Assembly: GCA_020061355.1 (NCBI GenBank)
Contig: JAGUYK010000006.1
Span: forward strand, 310,001 to 374,000
DNA from: Ignavibacteriales bacterium
Lineage (GTDB): Bacteria > Bacteroidota > Ignavibacteria > Ignavibacteriales > Melioribacteraceae
DNA length: 64,000 nt
Direction: 5' to 3'
This document shows, in pieces, positions 25,998 to 35,324 of this stretch (positions within the stretch are counted from its first letter, which is position 1; each line of letters starts with the position of its first letter). The notes under the pieces are model-generated. The model made no database searches. It saw only the letters and a program-made list of their open reading frames with translations, and had not been told where the DNA came from. The position numbers and the translations under genes are program-made.

Positions 25998-26867
25998 ATG
26001 AAACGGATATGTTTTTTCAGTATAGTTTTTCTTTTTGTATTGCAATGTCTTAGCCGTTCTGTTTATGCACGGCCGGATAAAGTTAAATCAATTGATGGCG
26101 TAGAAATATCTTTCGAAATATCCGGCGAAGGAGATGTTGCGTTGGTGTTTGTTCATGGATGGAGCTGCGACAAATCTTATTGGAAAAACCAGGTTGATCT
26201 CTTCTCAAAAAACTACAAAGTGATAACAGTTGATCTTGCCGGACACGGTCAGTCTGGTTTAGAACGGGAAGATTATAAAGTTGAATTTTTCGGAGAAGAT
26301 GTTGCTGCTGTTGTGGATTATCTTAAGTTAAACAAAGTGGTGTTAATAGGTCATTCGATGGGCGGTGCGGTTATACTTGAAGCCGCTAAGAAATTACCCG
26401 GCAAAGTAATTGGGCTGATAGGTGTGGATACATATCAATCATTTAAGGACGATTGGACTTCAGAACAGAAAGAAGGATTTCTAAAACCAATAAAGGAGAA
26501 CTTTGTGTCTGCAACACAGGGGTTTGTCCGATCAATGTTTCCTCAAAATGCCGATACTGTTCTTGTAAATAAAGTTGCGGAAGATATGTCCTCCGCTCCT
26601 CCGGATATTGCTGTAAGTTCAATGAGAAATCTTTTCTACTATGATCCGATTCCAACTTTAGAAAAAATTGATCTGCCGGTCGTTTCAATTAATTGCGATA
26701 TGTACCCCGTTTCAATTGAAGAGAATAAAAAGTATGTCAAGGATTATGAAGTTAAGTTCATGAAAGGTGTCGGGCATTTTTTGATGATGGAAAATCGGGA
26801 TGAGTTTAATGGTTTACTTCTCGAATCGATAAATAAATTATTAAGTATAGAAGAGTACGAGAAATGA
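25998..26867 (+). CDS. Exported alpha/beta hydrolase
   Basis: A 289-residue alpha/beta-hydrolase-fold protein with a signal peptide (about 1-24, ending SVYA). The oxyanion region is FVHGWSCDKSYW, the nucleophile is Ser120 in LIGHSMGGA, and the catalytic His is in GVGHFLMMENRDEF. Substrate specificity cannot be read from the sequence; esterase or lactonase activity is typical. Its stop overlaps the start of the GH127 gene by 4 bp (ATGA), so the two are translationally coupled. This suggests it removes ester groups from a plant-type polysaccharide that GH127 then trims, which is inference. Confidence 0.88.
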   Translation: MKRICFFSIVFLFVLQCLSRSVYARPDKVKSIDGVEISFEISGEGDVALVFVHGWSCDKSYWKNQVDLFSKNYKVITVDLAGHGQSGLEREDYKVEFFGEDVAAVVDYLKLNKVVLIGHSMGGAVILEAAKKLPGKVIGLIGVDTYQSFKDDWTSEQKEGFLKPIKENFVSATQGFVRSMFPQNADTVLVNKVAEDMSSAPPDIAVSSMRNLFYYDPIPTLEKIDLPVVSINCDMYPVSIEENKKYVKDYEVKFMKGVGHFLMMENRDEFNGLLLESINKLLSIEEYEK

Positions 26868-29269
26868 AAACCTCAAAAATTATTCTGTTTGTTTTTTTAT
26901 TTACCACAATACTTCTATCTCAAAGCTCAAAAGATTACCCTATTCAGCCGGTACCTTTCACACAGGTTCATATGAATGATGGATTCTGGTTCGATAGAAT
27001 GGAAACCAACCGCACCGTTACAATTCCTTATGCAATTAAAATGTGCGAATCTACAGGACGTGTTACAAATCTGGAAATTGCTGCGGGATTGAAAACGGGC
27101 GAGTATTGCACCCGTTACCCTTTCGACGACACTGATATTTATAAAGTGATTGAAGGAGCTTCATATTCATTAATGCTGAAACCGGATATTGATTTGGAGA
27201 AAAAGTTAGATGAATTGATCGATATAATTGGCAAAGCACAGGAACCGGACGGTTATCTTTACAGTGCACGAACAGGCAAATCAGAAAAGATGAAAAGATC
27301 AATCGGACCCGAACGATGGTCTAACCTTCAATGGAGTCATGAACTTTATAATGTCGGTCATCTTTACGAAGCAGCGGTTGCTCATTACCTGGCAACAAAG
27401 AAGAAATCATTACTGAACGTTGCATTGAAAAATGCCGATCTGATTTCAAATGAATTCGGACCCGGCAAAGTTCAGCTTCCTCCCGGTCATCAGGAAATTG
27501 AAATCGGTTTGGTTAAACTTTATCGATTAACCGGGGAAGAAAAATATCTAAACCTTGCAAAATATTTTTTGGATATACGGGGAAAAGGTATAGAGTTAAA
27601 CGGCAGGGAATCGTGGGGCGAATACGCACAGGATCATAAACCAATAATCGAACAGGATGAAGCTGTAGGACATGCGGTTCGTGCGGCATATATGTATTCA
27701 GCGATTGCTGATGTTGCCGCTCTTAAGGGTGATAAATCATACATAAAAGCATTGGATAAGATCTGGGAAAATGTTGCAGGAAAAAAAATGTATTTAACAG
27801 GCGGACTTGGTGCTACCGGCTCCTGGGAAGGATTTTTGGGAAATTATGACTTGCCAAACGCAAGCGCTTACAATGAAACATGCGCCTCAATTGCAAATGT
27901 ATTCTGGAATCATCGGATGTTTCTATTGAAGGGCGAGGGTAAATATATTGACGTTTTAGAGAGGACTCTTTACAATGCGTTGCTTTCGGGAATCTCTCTA
28001 GAAGGGGATAAGTTTTTCTATCCCAATCCGCTTGAATCATTCGGCACGCATGAAAGAAGCTCCTGGTTCGAGTGTGCCTGTTGTCCCGGAAATGTTACAA
28101 GATTTATCTCGTCAATAGCCAATTATATTTATGCTGTGGGTGAGAAAGAACTTTTTGTTAATCTATATACAAATAACAGCGCCGAGTTGAAAATTGACGG
28201 AGAAGAGATTGGATTACTACAAAAAACTAATTACCCGTGGGATGGAAAAGTAGTTTTAACAGTTACTATGAAAAAGCAGTCGAAAGATTTTTTAATTAGT
28301 TTAAGAATACCGGGCTGGGTTAGAGATGAAGTTGTAGCGAGCGACCTTTACAGTTTTATTGATAAACAGAATAGAAAAATTTCGATTTTAGTGAACGGGA
28401 AACCGGTGGACTATTTTGTTGAAAATGGATTTGCACAAATCGCCCGAGTCTGGAGGGATAAAGACAAAATAGAATTAGAACTTCCGATGGAAGTAAAACG
28501 AATAATTGCAAACGATAATGTTGAAGCGGATAGAGGTAAAATAGCTCTTCAACGTGGTCCGCTTGTTTATTGTGCTGAAGGAATAGATAACAGCGGTTAT
28601 ACAAGAAATCTGATGCTGAAAGATGACGAAGTTTACAATACTGAATTTAGGATGGACCTTCTTAACGGTGTCAAAGTAATTACCGGCAAAGTTTACGGTA
28701 TGAAGTTGGAAGAAGATCAGAAAACATTGAATAGAAACACTCAAAACTTCCTTGCTATTCCTTATTACGCATGGGCGCATCGAGGCAAAACTGAAATGAG
28801 CGTCTGGATTGCAAAAGACGAAAATGCCGTCCGACCATTACATGGCCCCGATTTACTTTCGAATGCCGGAATAACTTCTTCATCCGGAAAAAATCCGGAA
28901 GTAATTGCAGATCAACTAGAGCCAAAAAACTCGATAGATCATTTTTTTCCCTTTTTTCATTGGTGGCCTAATAAAGGAACTACGGAATGGGTTCAGATTG
29001 ACTTTCCTAAGTCCGTAGAAATTTCTCAAACAGATATTTTCTGGTTTGATGATACGGGAATAGGTGAATGCCGCGTTCCTATATCCTGGAAAGTTTTTTA
29101 TAAAGAAGGCGAGAACTGGCGGCAGGTTTATACTGTCGATAAATATGGAACAGAGAAAGATCAATATAATAGTGTGATCTTTGAAACTGTTAGGACATCC
29201 GCATTAAAAATAGAAATTCAATCGCAGCCGGATTATGCCGGTGGAATTCACGAAATAAAACTTAAATAA
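26864..29269 (+). CDS. GH127 beta-L-arabinofuranosidase-family glycoside hydrolase
   Basis: An 801-residue exported enzyme (signal peptide about 1-20, ending LLSQS). The GH127 (DUF1680) catalytic barrel starts VPFTQVHMNDGFWFDRMETNR. The zinc/cysteine site characteristic of this family is intact: Glu338 and Cys340 in NETCASIAN, and Cys406-Cys407 in FECACCPGN. In GH127 the second cysteine pair includes the nucleophile. After the barrel, a beta domain (about 430-640) and a C-terminal carbohydrate-binding-like beta-sandwich (about 680-800, ending PDYAGGIHEIKLK) follow. It probably releases beta-L-arabinofuranose or a related sugar from plant-type glycans in the periplasm. It is the second gene of the alpha/beta hydrolase operon. 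Confidence 0.9.
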   Translation: MKTSKIILFVFLFTTILLSQSSKDYPIQPVPFTQVHMNDGFWFDRMETNRTVTIPYAIKMCESTGRVTNLEIAAGLKTGEYCTRYPFDDTDIYKVIEGASYSLMLKPDIDLEKKLDELIDIIGKAQEPDGYLYSARTGKSEKMKRSIGPERWSNLQWSHELYNVGHLYEAAVAHYLATKKKSLLNVALKNADLISNEFGPGKVQLPPGHQEIEIGLVKLYRLTGEEKYLNLAKYFLDIRGKGIELNGRESWGEYAQDHKPIIEQDEAVGHAVRAAYMYSAIADVAALKGDKSYIKALDKIWENVAGKKMYLTGGLGATGSWEGFLGNYDLPNASAYNETCASIANVFWNHRMFLLKGEGKYIDVLERTLYNALLSGISLEGDKFFYPNPLESFGTHERSSWFECACCPGNVTRFISSIANYIYAVGEKELFVNLYTNNSAELKIDGEEIGLLQKTNYPWDGKVVLTVTMKKQSKDFLISLRIPGWVRDEVVASDLYSFIDKQNRKISILVNGKPVDYFVENGFAQIARVWRDKDKIELELPMEVKRIIANDNVEADRGKIALQRGPLVYCAEGIDNSGYTRNLMLKDDEVYNTEFRMDLLNGVKVITGKVYGMKLEEDQKTLNRNTQNFLAIPYYAWAHRGKTEMSVWIAKDENAVRPLHGPDLLSNAGITSSSGKNPEVIADQLEPKNSIDHFFPFFHWWPNKGTTEWVQIDFPKSVEISQTDIFWFDDTGIGECRVPISWKVFYKEGENWRQVYTVDKYGTEKDQYNSVIFETVRTSALKIEIQSQPDYAGGIHEIKLK

Positions 29270-29278
29270 GGAGACTAT

Positions 29279-29779
29279 ATGTACAGATCAGTAAATGATT
29301 TCTTAAATGACTGGAAATACGAAAGCGAGTCCACTCTTAAAGTCTTTAATAATATTAGTGGTGAAAAGAAGAATCAGAAAGTTTCTTCGGAAGGAAGATC
29401 GCTCGGATATTTAGCATGGCATATTGCACAAAGCTTACCGGAGATAATGCATAGGATAGGGTTGAAATTTGAAACCTATAAAGAACAAGGACCAGAACCC
29501 GCTAATTTTTCTGAAGTTATCTCTTTTTACAAACTCTATTCTGGCCTGGTATTCAATCAGGTAAAGGAGAACTGGACTGATGAAACGCTAATGCTGGAAA
29601 CAAATATGTATGGCGAGACCTGGAAAATGGGAAAAGTGCTTGCTATGCTGATTATTCATCAGTCACATCACCGCGGTCAGATGACGGTTCTAATGAGACA
29701 GGCTGGATTGCAGGTACCCGGTGTATACGGTCCATCCCGCGAGGAGTGGGCATCAATGGGAATGGAACCGCAAGAGTAA
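29279..29779 (+). CDS. DinB-family metal-binding protein
   Basis: A 166-residue protein of the DinB/YfiT four-helix bundle superfamily. The three-histidine metal site is visible: His48 in AWHIAQS and His127/His131 in IHQSHHRGQM. The C-terminal signature GVYGPSREEW is usual in this group. Some members are thiol-dependent transferases, but most have no assigned reaction. AAGGAG precedes the ATG. It starts 9 nt after GH127 and may be transcribed with it, although a metabolic link is not obvious. Confidence 0.88.
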   Translation: MYRSVNDFLNDWKYESESTLKVFNNISGEKKNQKVSSEGRSLGYLAWHIAQSLPEIMHRIGLKFETYKEQGPEPANFSEVISFYKLYSGLVFNQVKENWTDETLMLETNMYGETWKMGKVLAMLIIHQSHHRGQMTVLMRQAGLQVPGVYGPSREEWASMGMEPQE

Positions 29780-29855
29780 ATGAATGGCGGATTTTTAGTT
29801 TGCTAAAGTTGTTTAAAGAGCATTAAATTCGGTTAGACTTATGGACTTTCGTTAG

Positions 29856-31799
29856 ATGAAATTACTGATTTTGTTTTTAATTCAAGCTTCTTTTTTATTT
29901 GCTCAAGCGGATCTCGATAGCTTGATGAAAAGTATTTCCGGCAAACCCGATTCTGCAAGAGCAAGAATATTAAATGATTACGCCTGGACGAATAGAAGTA
30001 AAGACCCTCATGCTGCATTAAAGAGCGGTGAAGAAGCTTTAAAGATAGGTCGGGCAATTAATAATAAAAGCCTTCAAGCCAAATCGCTTAATCTTATGGG
30101 TGTTGTTTACAGAAATCTGGGTAATTATGATAAATCAATAAATGTTTACAGAAACGCTCTCCGTCTTGCAGAAGAAGTAAAAGATTCGATACAGATTGCA
30201 TATTCATATAATAATATCGGTGGAATTTACCGTCTTGAAGGAAACAATGCCCTCGCCCTTGAATATATTCTTAAAGCCCTCAATGTATTTGAAAAACTTG
30301 GCAACAAAGAGGGAATGTCGTTCTGTACAATTAACATTGGATTAATTTACCGTCGACAGGGCAACTATATAAAAGCTATGGGATATCTGAATTACACTTT
30401 ACGGCTTCGCGAAGAGATAAAAGACAGACCGGGAAGAGCACTCGCTTTAAATCTTATTGCCGAAGTTCATTTTGATATTGGTGAAATGAATGCCGCATTA
30501 AAATATTACTACGAAGTTGAAAAAGAATATGAAGCAGTTGATGATAAAAAAGGACTTGCTGCCACATGGGGTGGAATTGCCGGTGTCTTTTATAAACAGA
30601 AAGATTTTTCAAAAGCTCTTGAATACAGGAAAAAATCTTTAGAGCTGTCAACTCGAATAAATTATCTCGAAGGTCAGGTACATAATCATATTAACCTTGG
30701 TTTGATATACGCGCAGCTTGGTAATTTTAAGCAGGCTGATGTTGAATTTGCCGAAGCGTTAAAAATTGCTAACAACATGAAAGAAATTTATGTCCAGATT
30801 GATACCTATAAAAGTTTTGCGAAATACAATGAGTTGAAAAATAACTTTAAAGAAGCTCTCTACTATTATAAAAGGCATGCATCTTTAAAAGATTCCGTTA
30901 TGAAACAGGAAAATGTTGCCCTGCTTGCAGAGATGGAATCGGTTTATAAAGCGGAAAGAACTGAAAAAGAGAATTCCGTTCTTTCAAAAGATATTGAGCT
31001 TAAAGAGAAACAGAGAAACTATCTAATAATTATTGTTCTATTGATTCTTATTATGGTGATTATAATTTACAGCAGATACTACTCAAAGAAAGTTGCAAAT
31101 AAAAAGCTTGAAGAATTAAACGAGATGAAAGACGCGTTCTTCAGATTAATTGCTCACGATCTTAAAACACCGTTCAATGCAATATTCGGGTACACGGAAA
31201 TTCTGAAAGAGGATTTTCCACAACTCACCGATAAGGAAAAGCTTAAGTTTATCGATAGCATTGGAAATGCTGCCAAACAGAATTACCAGCTGCTCGAAAA
31301 TCTTTTAATGTGGTCTCAATCTCATACAGGTAGATTAGAATATAATCCGCTGCAAATAAATCTGAAGCTTAACATTCTTGAAAGTAAAGAATTATTAATG
31401 CCCTCCGCTAAAAACAAAAATATTGATCTTAAAATTGATTGTGATGATAACCTTACTCTGTTTGCCGATCAGCAAATGCTGACAACTATTTTCCGGAACC
31501 TGATCTCAAATGCTATTAAGTTTACTTACCCCGGCGGCACTGTTACAATAAAAGTTACCGAAGAACCAACGGGAGTCAATATTTCAGTTATGGATACCGG
31601 AGTGGGTATGAATGAGGAAACGATAAGAAAATTATTCAAGTTGAACGAAATTACGACGCATAACGGAACAGAGGGAGAAAAAGGAACCGGTCTCGGATTG
31701 ATTTTATGTAAAGAGTTTATTCAACTTCACAAAGGTAGAATCTGGATTGAAAGTGAACCCGGAAAAGGGAGTAAATTTATTTTTACACTTCCTAAATAA
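29856..31799 (+). CDS. Exported-sensor TPR histidine kinase
   Basis: A 647-residue sensor kinase. A signal peptide (about 1-17, ending LFAQ) is followed by roughly seven tetratricopeptide repeats (about 50-370; for example SLNLMGVVYRNLGNYDKSIN, YSYNNIGGIYRLEGN). A coiled segment, one membrane helix (about 388-407), HisKA with AHDLKTP (His434) and HATPase_c with DTGVGMNEE and GTGLGL follow. The TPR array therefore faces the periplasm and probably reads a peptide or protein ligand. No response regulator is adjacent. Its kinase core is closely similar to that of the PAS kinase at 620-2206, including the T-x-GT-x-x-EKG insertion in the ATP lid. Confidence 0.9.
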   Translation: MKLLILFLIQASFLFAQADLDSLMKSISGKPDSARARILNDYAWTNRSKDPHAALKSGEEALKIGRAINNKSLQAKSLNLMGVVYRNLGNYDKSINVYRNALRLAEEVKDSIQIAYSYNNIGGIYRLEGNNALALEYILKALNVFEKLGNKEGMSFCTINIGLIYRRQGNYIKAMGYLNYTLRLREEIKDRPGRALALNLIAEVHFDIGEMNAALKYYYEVEKEYEAVDDKKGLAATWGGIAGVFYKQKDFSKALEYRKKSLELSTRINYLEGQVHNHINLGLIYAQLGNFKQADVEFAEALKIANNMKEIYVQIDTYKSFAKYNELKNNFKEALYYYKRHASLKDSVMKQENVALLAEMESVYKAERTEKENSVLSKDIELKEKQRNYLIIIVLLILIMVIIIYSRYYSKKVANKKLEELNEMKDAFFRLIAHDLKTPFNAIFGYTEILKEDFPQLTDKEKLKFIDSIGNAAKQNYQLLENLLMWSQSHTGRLEYNPLQINLKLNILESKELLMPSAKNKNIDLKIDCDDNLTLFADQQMLTTIFRNLISNAIKFTYPGGTVTIKVTEEPTGVNISVMDTGVGMNEETIRKLFKLNEITTHNGTEGEKGTGLGLILCKEFIQLHKGRIWIESEPGKGSKFIFTLPK

Positions 31800-31853
31800 T
31801 TTATAATCCATCCACGCATTAATCTTCATTTCAAACATCTAATGGCTTTTTAT

Positions 31854-31861
31854 TATATTTG
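31854..31861 (+). promoter_or_regulatory. TATATTTG -7 box before glycyl-tRNA synthetase
   Basis: The octamer fits TAnnTTTG and is followed after 12 nt by the AGAGGTG ribosome site. This supports translation beginning at 31885 rather than at a later ATG. Confidence 0.45.
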
Positions 31862-31884
31862 CGCTCAAAAAATAGAGGTGTACC

Positions 31885-33330
31885 ATCGCTAAGGGTCAGA
31901 ATGAAACAGTAGAAAAGATTGTCTCTCTTGCAAAGAGGAGAGGATTTGTATTTCAATCGAGCGAAATTTACGGCGGTTTAAATGGATGCTGGGATTACGG
32001 TCCGCTTGGAGTTGAATTATTAAAGAATGTTAAAGAGGAATGGTGGAAAGCAATGACATACCGGGAAGATATTGAAGGATTGGATGCTTCCATCCTGATG
32101 CATCCTAGAGTATGGGAAGCAAGCGGTCACGTAGAGAACTTTACCGATCCAATGATCGACTGCAAACAATGTAAAGCAAGATTCAGGCTTGATACATTAG
32201 TTGAACTTGTATCCGAAAAGAATAAAGAGAAAGCATTAAAAGAATTGGATGCAACGCTTCTTGATGGCGATGGTTCGCTTGATGATAAATTTACAGCAAT
32301 ACTTGAGGATCAGGATAAGTCGTTGGCGCTATTGGCTTTGCTCGGGTGTCCTCAATGCGGTAATAAAGGAACGTTTACGCAACCGCGAAAATTTAATTTG
32401 ATGTTCAAAACTTTTCTTGGACCTGTTGATGATTCTGCAAATATTATTTATTTACGACCGGAAACAGCACAGGGAATTTTTGTAAATTTTTTAAATGTTG
32501 CTAATTCAAGCAGACAAAAACTGCCATTCGGTATTGCTCAAATTGGTAAGGCATTCAGAAACGAAATTAATACAAAAAATTTCTTATTTCGCACTCGTGA
32601 ATTCGAGCAGATGGAGATGCAATATTTCTGCAAACCGGGAACAGATACACAATTCTATGAAGAATGGAAAGAGAAAAGAATTGAGTGGTTCAAATCATTG
32701 GGAATGACAGCTTCGAAATTACGTTTTCACGATCATCCAAAAGAGAAGCTTGCACACTATGCAAAGAACGCAACAGATATTGAATATGAATTCCCGTTTG
32801 GCTGGGGCGAGATTGAAGGAATTCATAACAGAACAGATTTCGATTTAAGCAGACACCAGGAGTATTCAGGAAAATCACAATTATACTTTGATGACGAATC
32901 CAAAGAGAAATATATCCCTTACATAATCGAAACATCTGCAGGTGCAAGCCGATCGTTCATGGCATTTCTAATCGACGCTTATTATGAAGAAGAAGTTAAT
33001 GGTGAGTTAAGGAGTGTTTTAAGATTCCATCCGAAACTTGCACCGATCAAAACAGCAATTCTCCCGCTTGTCAATAAAGACGGGATGCCTGAAATTGCAC
33101 GAAAAATAGAATCGGATTTGCGCCCGTTCTTAAGAATTTTTTATGACGACAAGGGCGCAATCGGAAGGCGATACAGAAGAATGGATGAAGCCGGAACGCC
33201 ATTTTGTATTACTGTGGATACACAGACAACAGAAGATCAAACTGTTACTGTAAGAGAACGTGATTCGATGCAGCAGGAGAGAATAGTAATATCAAACCTG
33301 TTGACTTATCTTTCGGAAAAACTTAGATAG
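31885..33330 (+). CDS. glyQS: Glycyl-tRNA synthetase, single-chain type, apparent ATC start
   Basis: The class II synthetase charges tRNA-Gly. Read from 31885 it has 481 residues. The N-terminus (codon 1 ATC, then AKGQNETVEKIVSLAKRRG) and class II motif 1 region SSEIYGGLNGCWDYGPLGVE are fully in frame. An AGAGGTG ribosome site ends 4 nt before the ATC. The first standard start, ATG at 32053, would delete this conserved block, so it cannot be the real start. Later motifs include FIVS-type insertion cysteines (CKQCK, CPQCG), YLRPETAQGIF, FRNEINTKNFLFRTREFEQMEMQYF and the C-terminal anticodon-binding domain after about 365. Either ATC is used for initiation or a base differs from the true genome. 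Confidence 0.93.
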   Translation: MAKGQNETVEKIVSLAKRRGFVFQSSEIYGGLNGCWDYGPLGVELLKNVKEEWWKAMTYREDIEGLDASILMHPRVWEASGHVENFTDPMIDCKQCKARFRLDTLVELVSEKNKEKALKELDATLLDGDGSLDDKFTAILEDQDKSLALLALLGCPQCGNKGTFTQPRKFNLMFKTFLGPVDDSANIIYLRPETAQGIFVNFLNVANSSRQKLPFGIAQIGKAFRNEINTKNFLFRTREFEQMEMQYFCKPGTDTQFYEEWKEKRIEWFKSLGMTASKLRFHDHPKEKLAHYAKNATDIEYEFPFGWGEIEGIHNRTDFDLSRHQEYSGKSQLYFDDESKEKYIPYIIETSAGASRSFMAFLIDAYYEEEVNGELRSVLRFHPKLAPIKTAILPLVNKDGMPEIARKIESDLRPFLRIFYDDKGAIGRRYRRMDEAGTPFCITVDTQTTEDQTVTVRERDSMQQERIVISNLLTYLSEKLR

Positions 33331-33372
33331 AGTCATTATTTACACGGGAGTGTTTTCTACTTTCGGGTCTTC

Positions 33373-34941
33373 TTAATTTATCCCGAACCAATCCAAACAT
33401 TTTTTGTCACGGAGAATATTTTCGGAGGTCGGTATATAATAAGGGACTTCAAAAAGCTCGCCGATTAACCAGAACTTTCTGTATGAATCAATTTCCATTT
33501 TAAAACATGGACCAAGTGCTTCTGGATGGGTTTTTAATGTTGCTCCAGAGTTAAGAGTTTTCATAATATCGGATAATGCTTGATCACCTGCATAAAACCT
33601 GATCAGCGCACTCAAACTGCCGTTCGAAATTACTAGTGATTCCGTTTGAGTTCTTTTGTAAATATCGTGCATTAAATCGTCTAAAGATTTCATGCCCCCG
33701 CTATTTTTATTAATTATTGCATTAAGATTATGGGCTATAATATCCCCGCGCATATATGGCAGCATCATTATCTTCTGATTTGTCCAGAACTCGTTTACTA
33801 TTCTCTCGTTCTTTTCTAATCTAACAGAAGAAGTGTAATAAGCATATAAAATCTTGTTATATTCTTTAACATATTCATCGATTGTAATTAATTTTGCTCT
33901 TAATAAATGAAGCCGTGTATAATAATCGCAGAAACCTTCTTTGAACCAGTAAACAAGTTGTTCCGGTTCGGCAAATTTCATTTTTTCACCAAGCCATGCA
34001 TGAAACGACTCGTGTGCAATAATCCTTTTTAGTCTGTAATCAATTTCTCTATCATTAGATAGAAATAGGGAATAAGCATTGGTCCTTCCGGTTCCGCCTT
34101 GATCTCCTCTGCCATCAATTGGTAGGACGGTTATTAGAAAAAATGGGAAGCTGTGATCACGCCAGAAATCTCTCTCAACGCGTAAAATTTCCTTTGTCAG
34201 CTCAAGAAATCGATCGTCGGTAAATTTCCAGTTACCCCGAATTGATAAGTAAACCGAATTATTGCCGATCGACTTTTTCATAAACCTGAAATCACCGCCA
34301 GTAAATATTGAATATCTAAATTTTGCTATGGATGATTTTACATTTTGTACTTTTTCATTTATACCAAAGCTATTGGCAAGATTCCACGTAGAAGGCATAT
34401 GGTTCCATGAAATTCTAAATTTGTATTCATTATTCCTGTCCCATTCGGGAACTATAAAAAATGTTTCTCCAAGAAAATGAAAATATCTTCTGTTTAATAC
34501 AACCATGTAGTGATTTCCAAGCTCAATATCATCATCCCTAATTTCTTCAATCTGGTAGTAGATCTTTACATTAGATTCCGGCGGATAGCGAACAATTTTT
34601 TGATCGGGTTTATCCGTATCGAAAATGTTTGTGTTTTCGGAAAGAGCCTTTAAAAATTTAATACCCTCTAGATTATATTGTCCTCCATACTCATTTGGTA
34701 GGATTATTTTTGTTTCACCGGTTTTATCACCTTGGAATTCCAATACGACTATAAAACGAAATATATTTATATCGTAAAAGGGTTCTATGATGTAACTGAT
34801 ATCGTAGCTGTTTTCTTTCGGATTTTTTGTTGAACTATCCAGGTTGGTAAACGTTTTTAAAGATAGGTTAGAGAACCCCTTTAAAGTCGGCGCACTTAAT
34901 AATGTTATTATCAAAAAAATAATGGTGGTTTTTTTAATCAT
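33373..34941 (-). CDS. Exported gluzincin (M61/M1-like) metallopeptidase
   Basis: A 522-residue protein with a signal peptide (about 1-22). The zinc site is HESFH (His310, Glu311, His314) with the third ligand Glu335 in YWFKEGFCDYYT, the HExxH-(20)-E spacing of M1/M61 gluzincins. The N-terminal ~240 residues are beta-rich, as in glycyl aminopeptidase-like M61 proteins. The glycine-rich segment RGDQGGTGRTNAYSLFL before the zinc site also fits M61. A PDZ domain, common in M61, is not evident. It should act on peptides in the periplasm or at the surface. It is a lone minus-strand gene, convergent with glycyl-tRNA synthetase. Confidence 0.8.
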   Translation of the reverse strand: MIKKTTIIFLIITLLSAPTLKGFSNLSLKTFTNLDSSTKNPKENSYDISYIIEPFYDINIFRFIVVLEFQGDKTGETKIILPNEYGGQYNLEGIKFLKALSENTNIFDTDKPDQKIVRYPPESNVKIYYQIEEIRDDDIELGNHYMVVLNRRYFHFLGETFFIVPEWDRNNEYKFRISWNHMPSTWNLANSFGINEKVQNVKSSIAKFRYSIFTGGDFRFMKKSIGNNSVYLSIRGNWKFTDDRFLELTKEILRVERDFWRDHSFPFFLITVLPIDGRGDQGGTGRTNAYSLFLSNDREIDYRLKRIIAHESFHAWLGEKMKFAEPEQLVYWFKEGFCDYYTRLHLLRAKLITIDEYVKEYNKILYAYYTSSVRLEKNERIVNEFWTNQKIMMLPYMRGDIIAHNLNAIINKNSGGMKSLDDLMHDIYKRTQTESLVISNGSLSALIRFYAGDQALSDIMKTLNSGATLKTHPEALGPCFKMEIDSYRKFWLIGELFEVPYYIPTSENILRDKKCLDWFGIN

Positions 34942-35324
34942 TCGGGTTTCGCTTTACAAAAACTTGTCAAAATTGTTCGTATTATTACAAAAATCCGGCT
35001 TGAAATGAAATACATTTTGTGAGGTGTATCTGGAATTACATGAATTATTCCAATTTGATTTATAATAATTACCGGGCTATTTGTTGATAAATACTTCGCC
35101 GATTTTGTTCGGCTAATGAATATGAGGTTTAATAAACCGGGAAAGCATAAATCCGCTTAAACAAAAGAAGTTTGGTTAACCATAACAAATTACTTTGATA
35201 TAACGTCAAATGAAGGGTCTTTTATCAACTTATTTATTTAATTTTAAAAGCAAAATTTTTCATATCTATGTTTTATTCAACAGTATAAATAATGAGAATT
35301 TATCAAAAACAAAAAGGCAGCCAA
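34942..35324. other. Divergent intergenic region, no gene recognised
   Basis: It separates the minus-strand peptidase from the M16 pair and should contain both promoters. I see a small GCCGA/TCGGC hairpin near 35100 and the palindrome GGTTAACC near 35174, but no RNA gene or confident promoter. Confidence 0.4.

Noticed and set aside
32053-33330. Glycyl-tRNA synthetase starting at ATG 32053
   Set aside because: The conserved first ~56 residues including motif 1 lie upstream in the same frame with a ribosome site, so this start is too late.
34942-35324. Small RNA or tRNA in the divergent gap
   Set aside because: Only a 5-bp hairpin and an 8-bp palindrome are visible; no cloverleaf or conserved RNA motif could be built.
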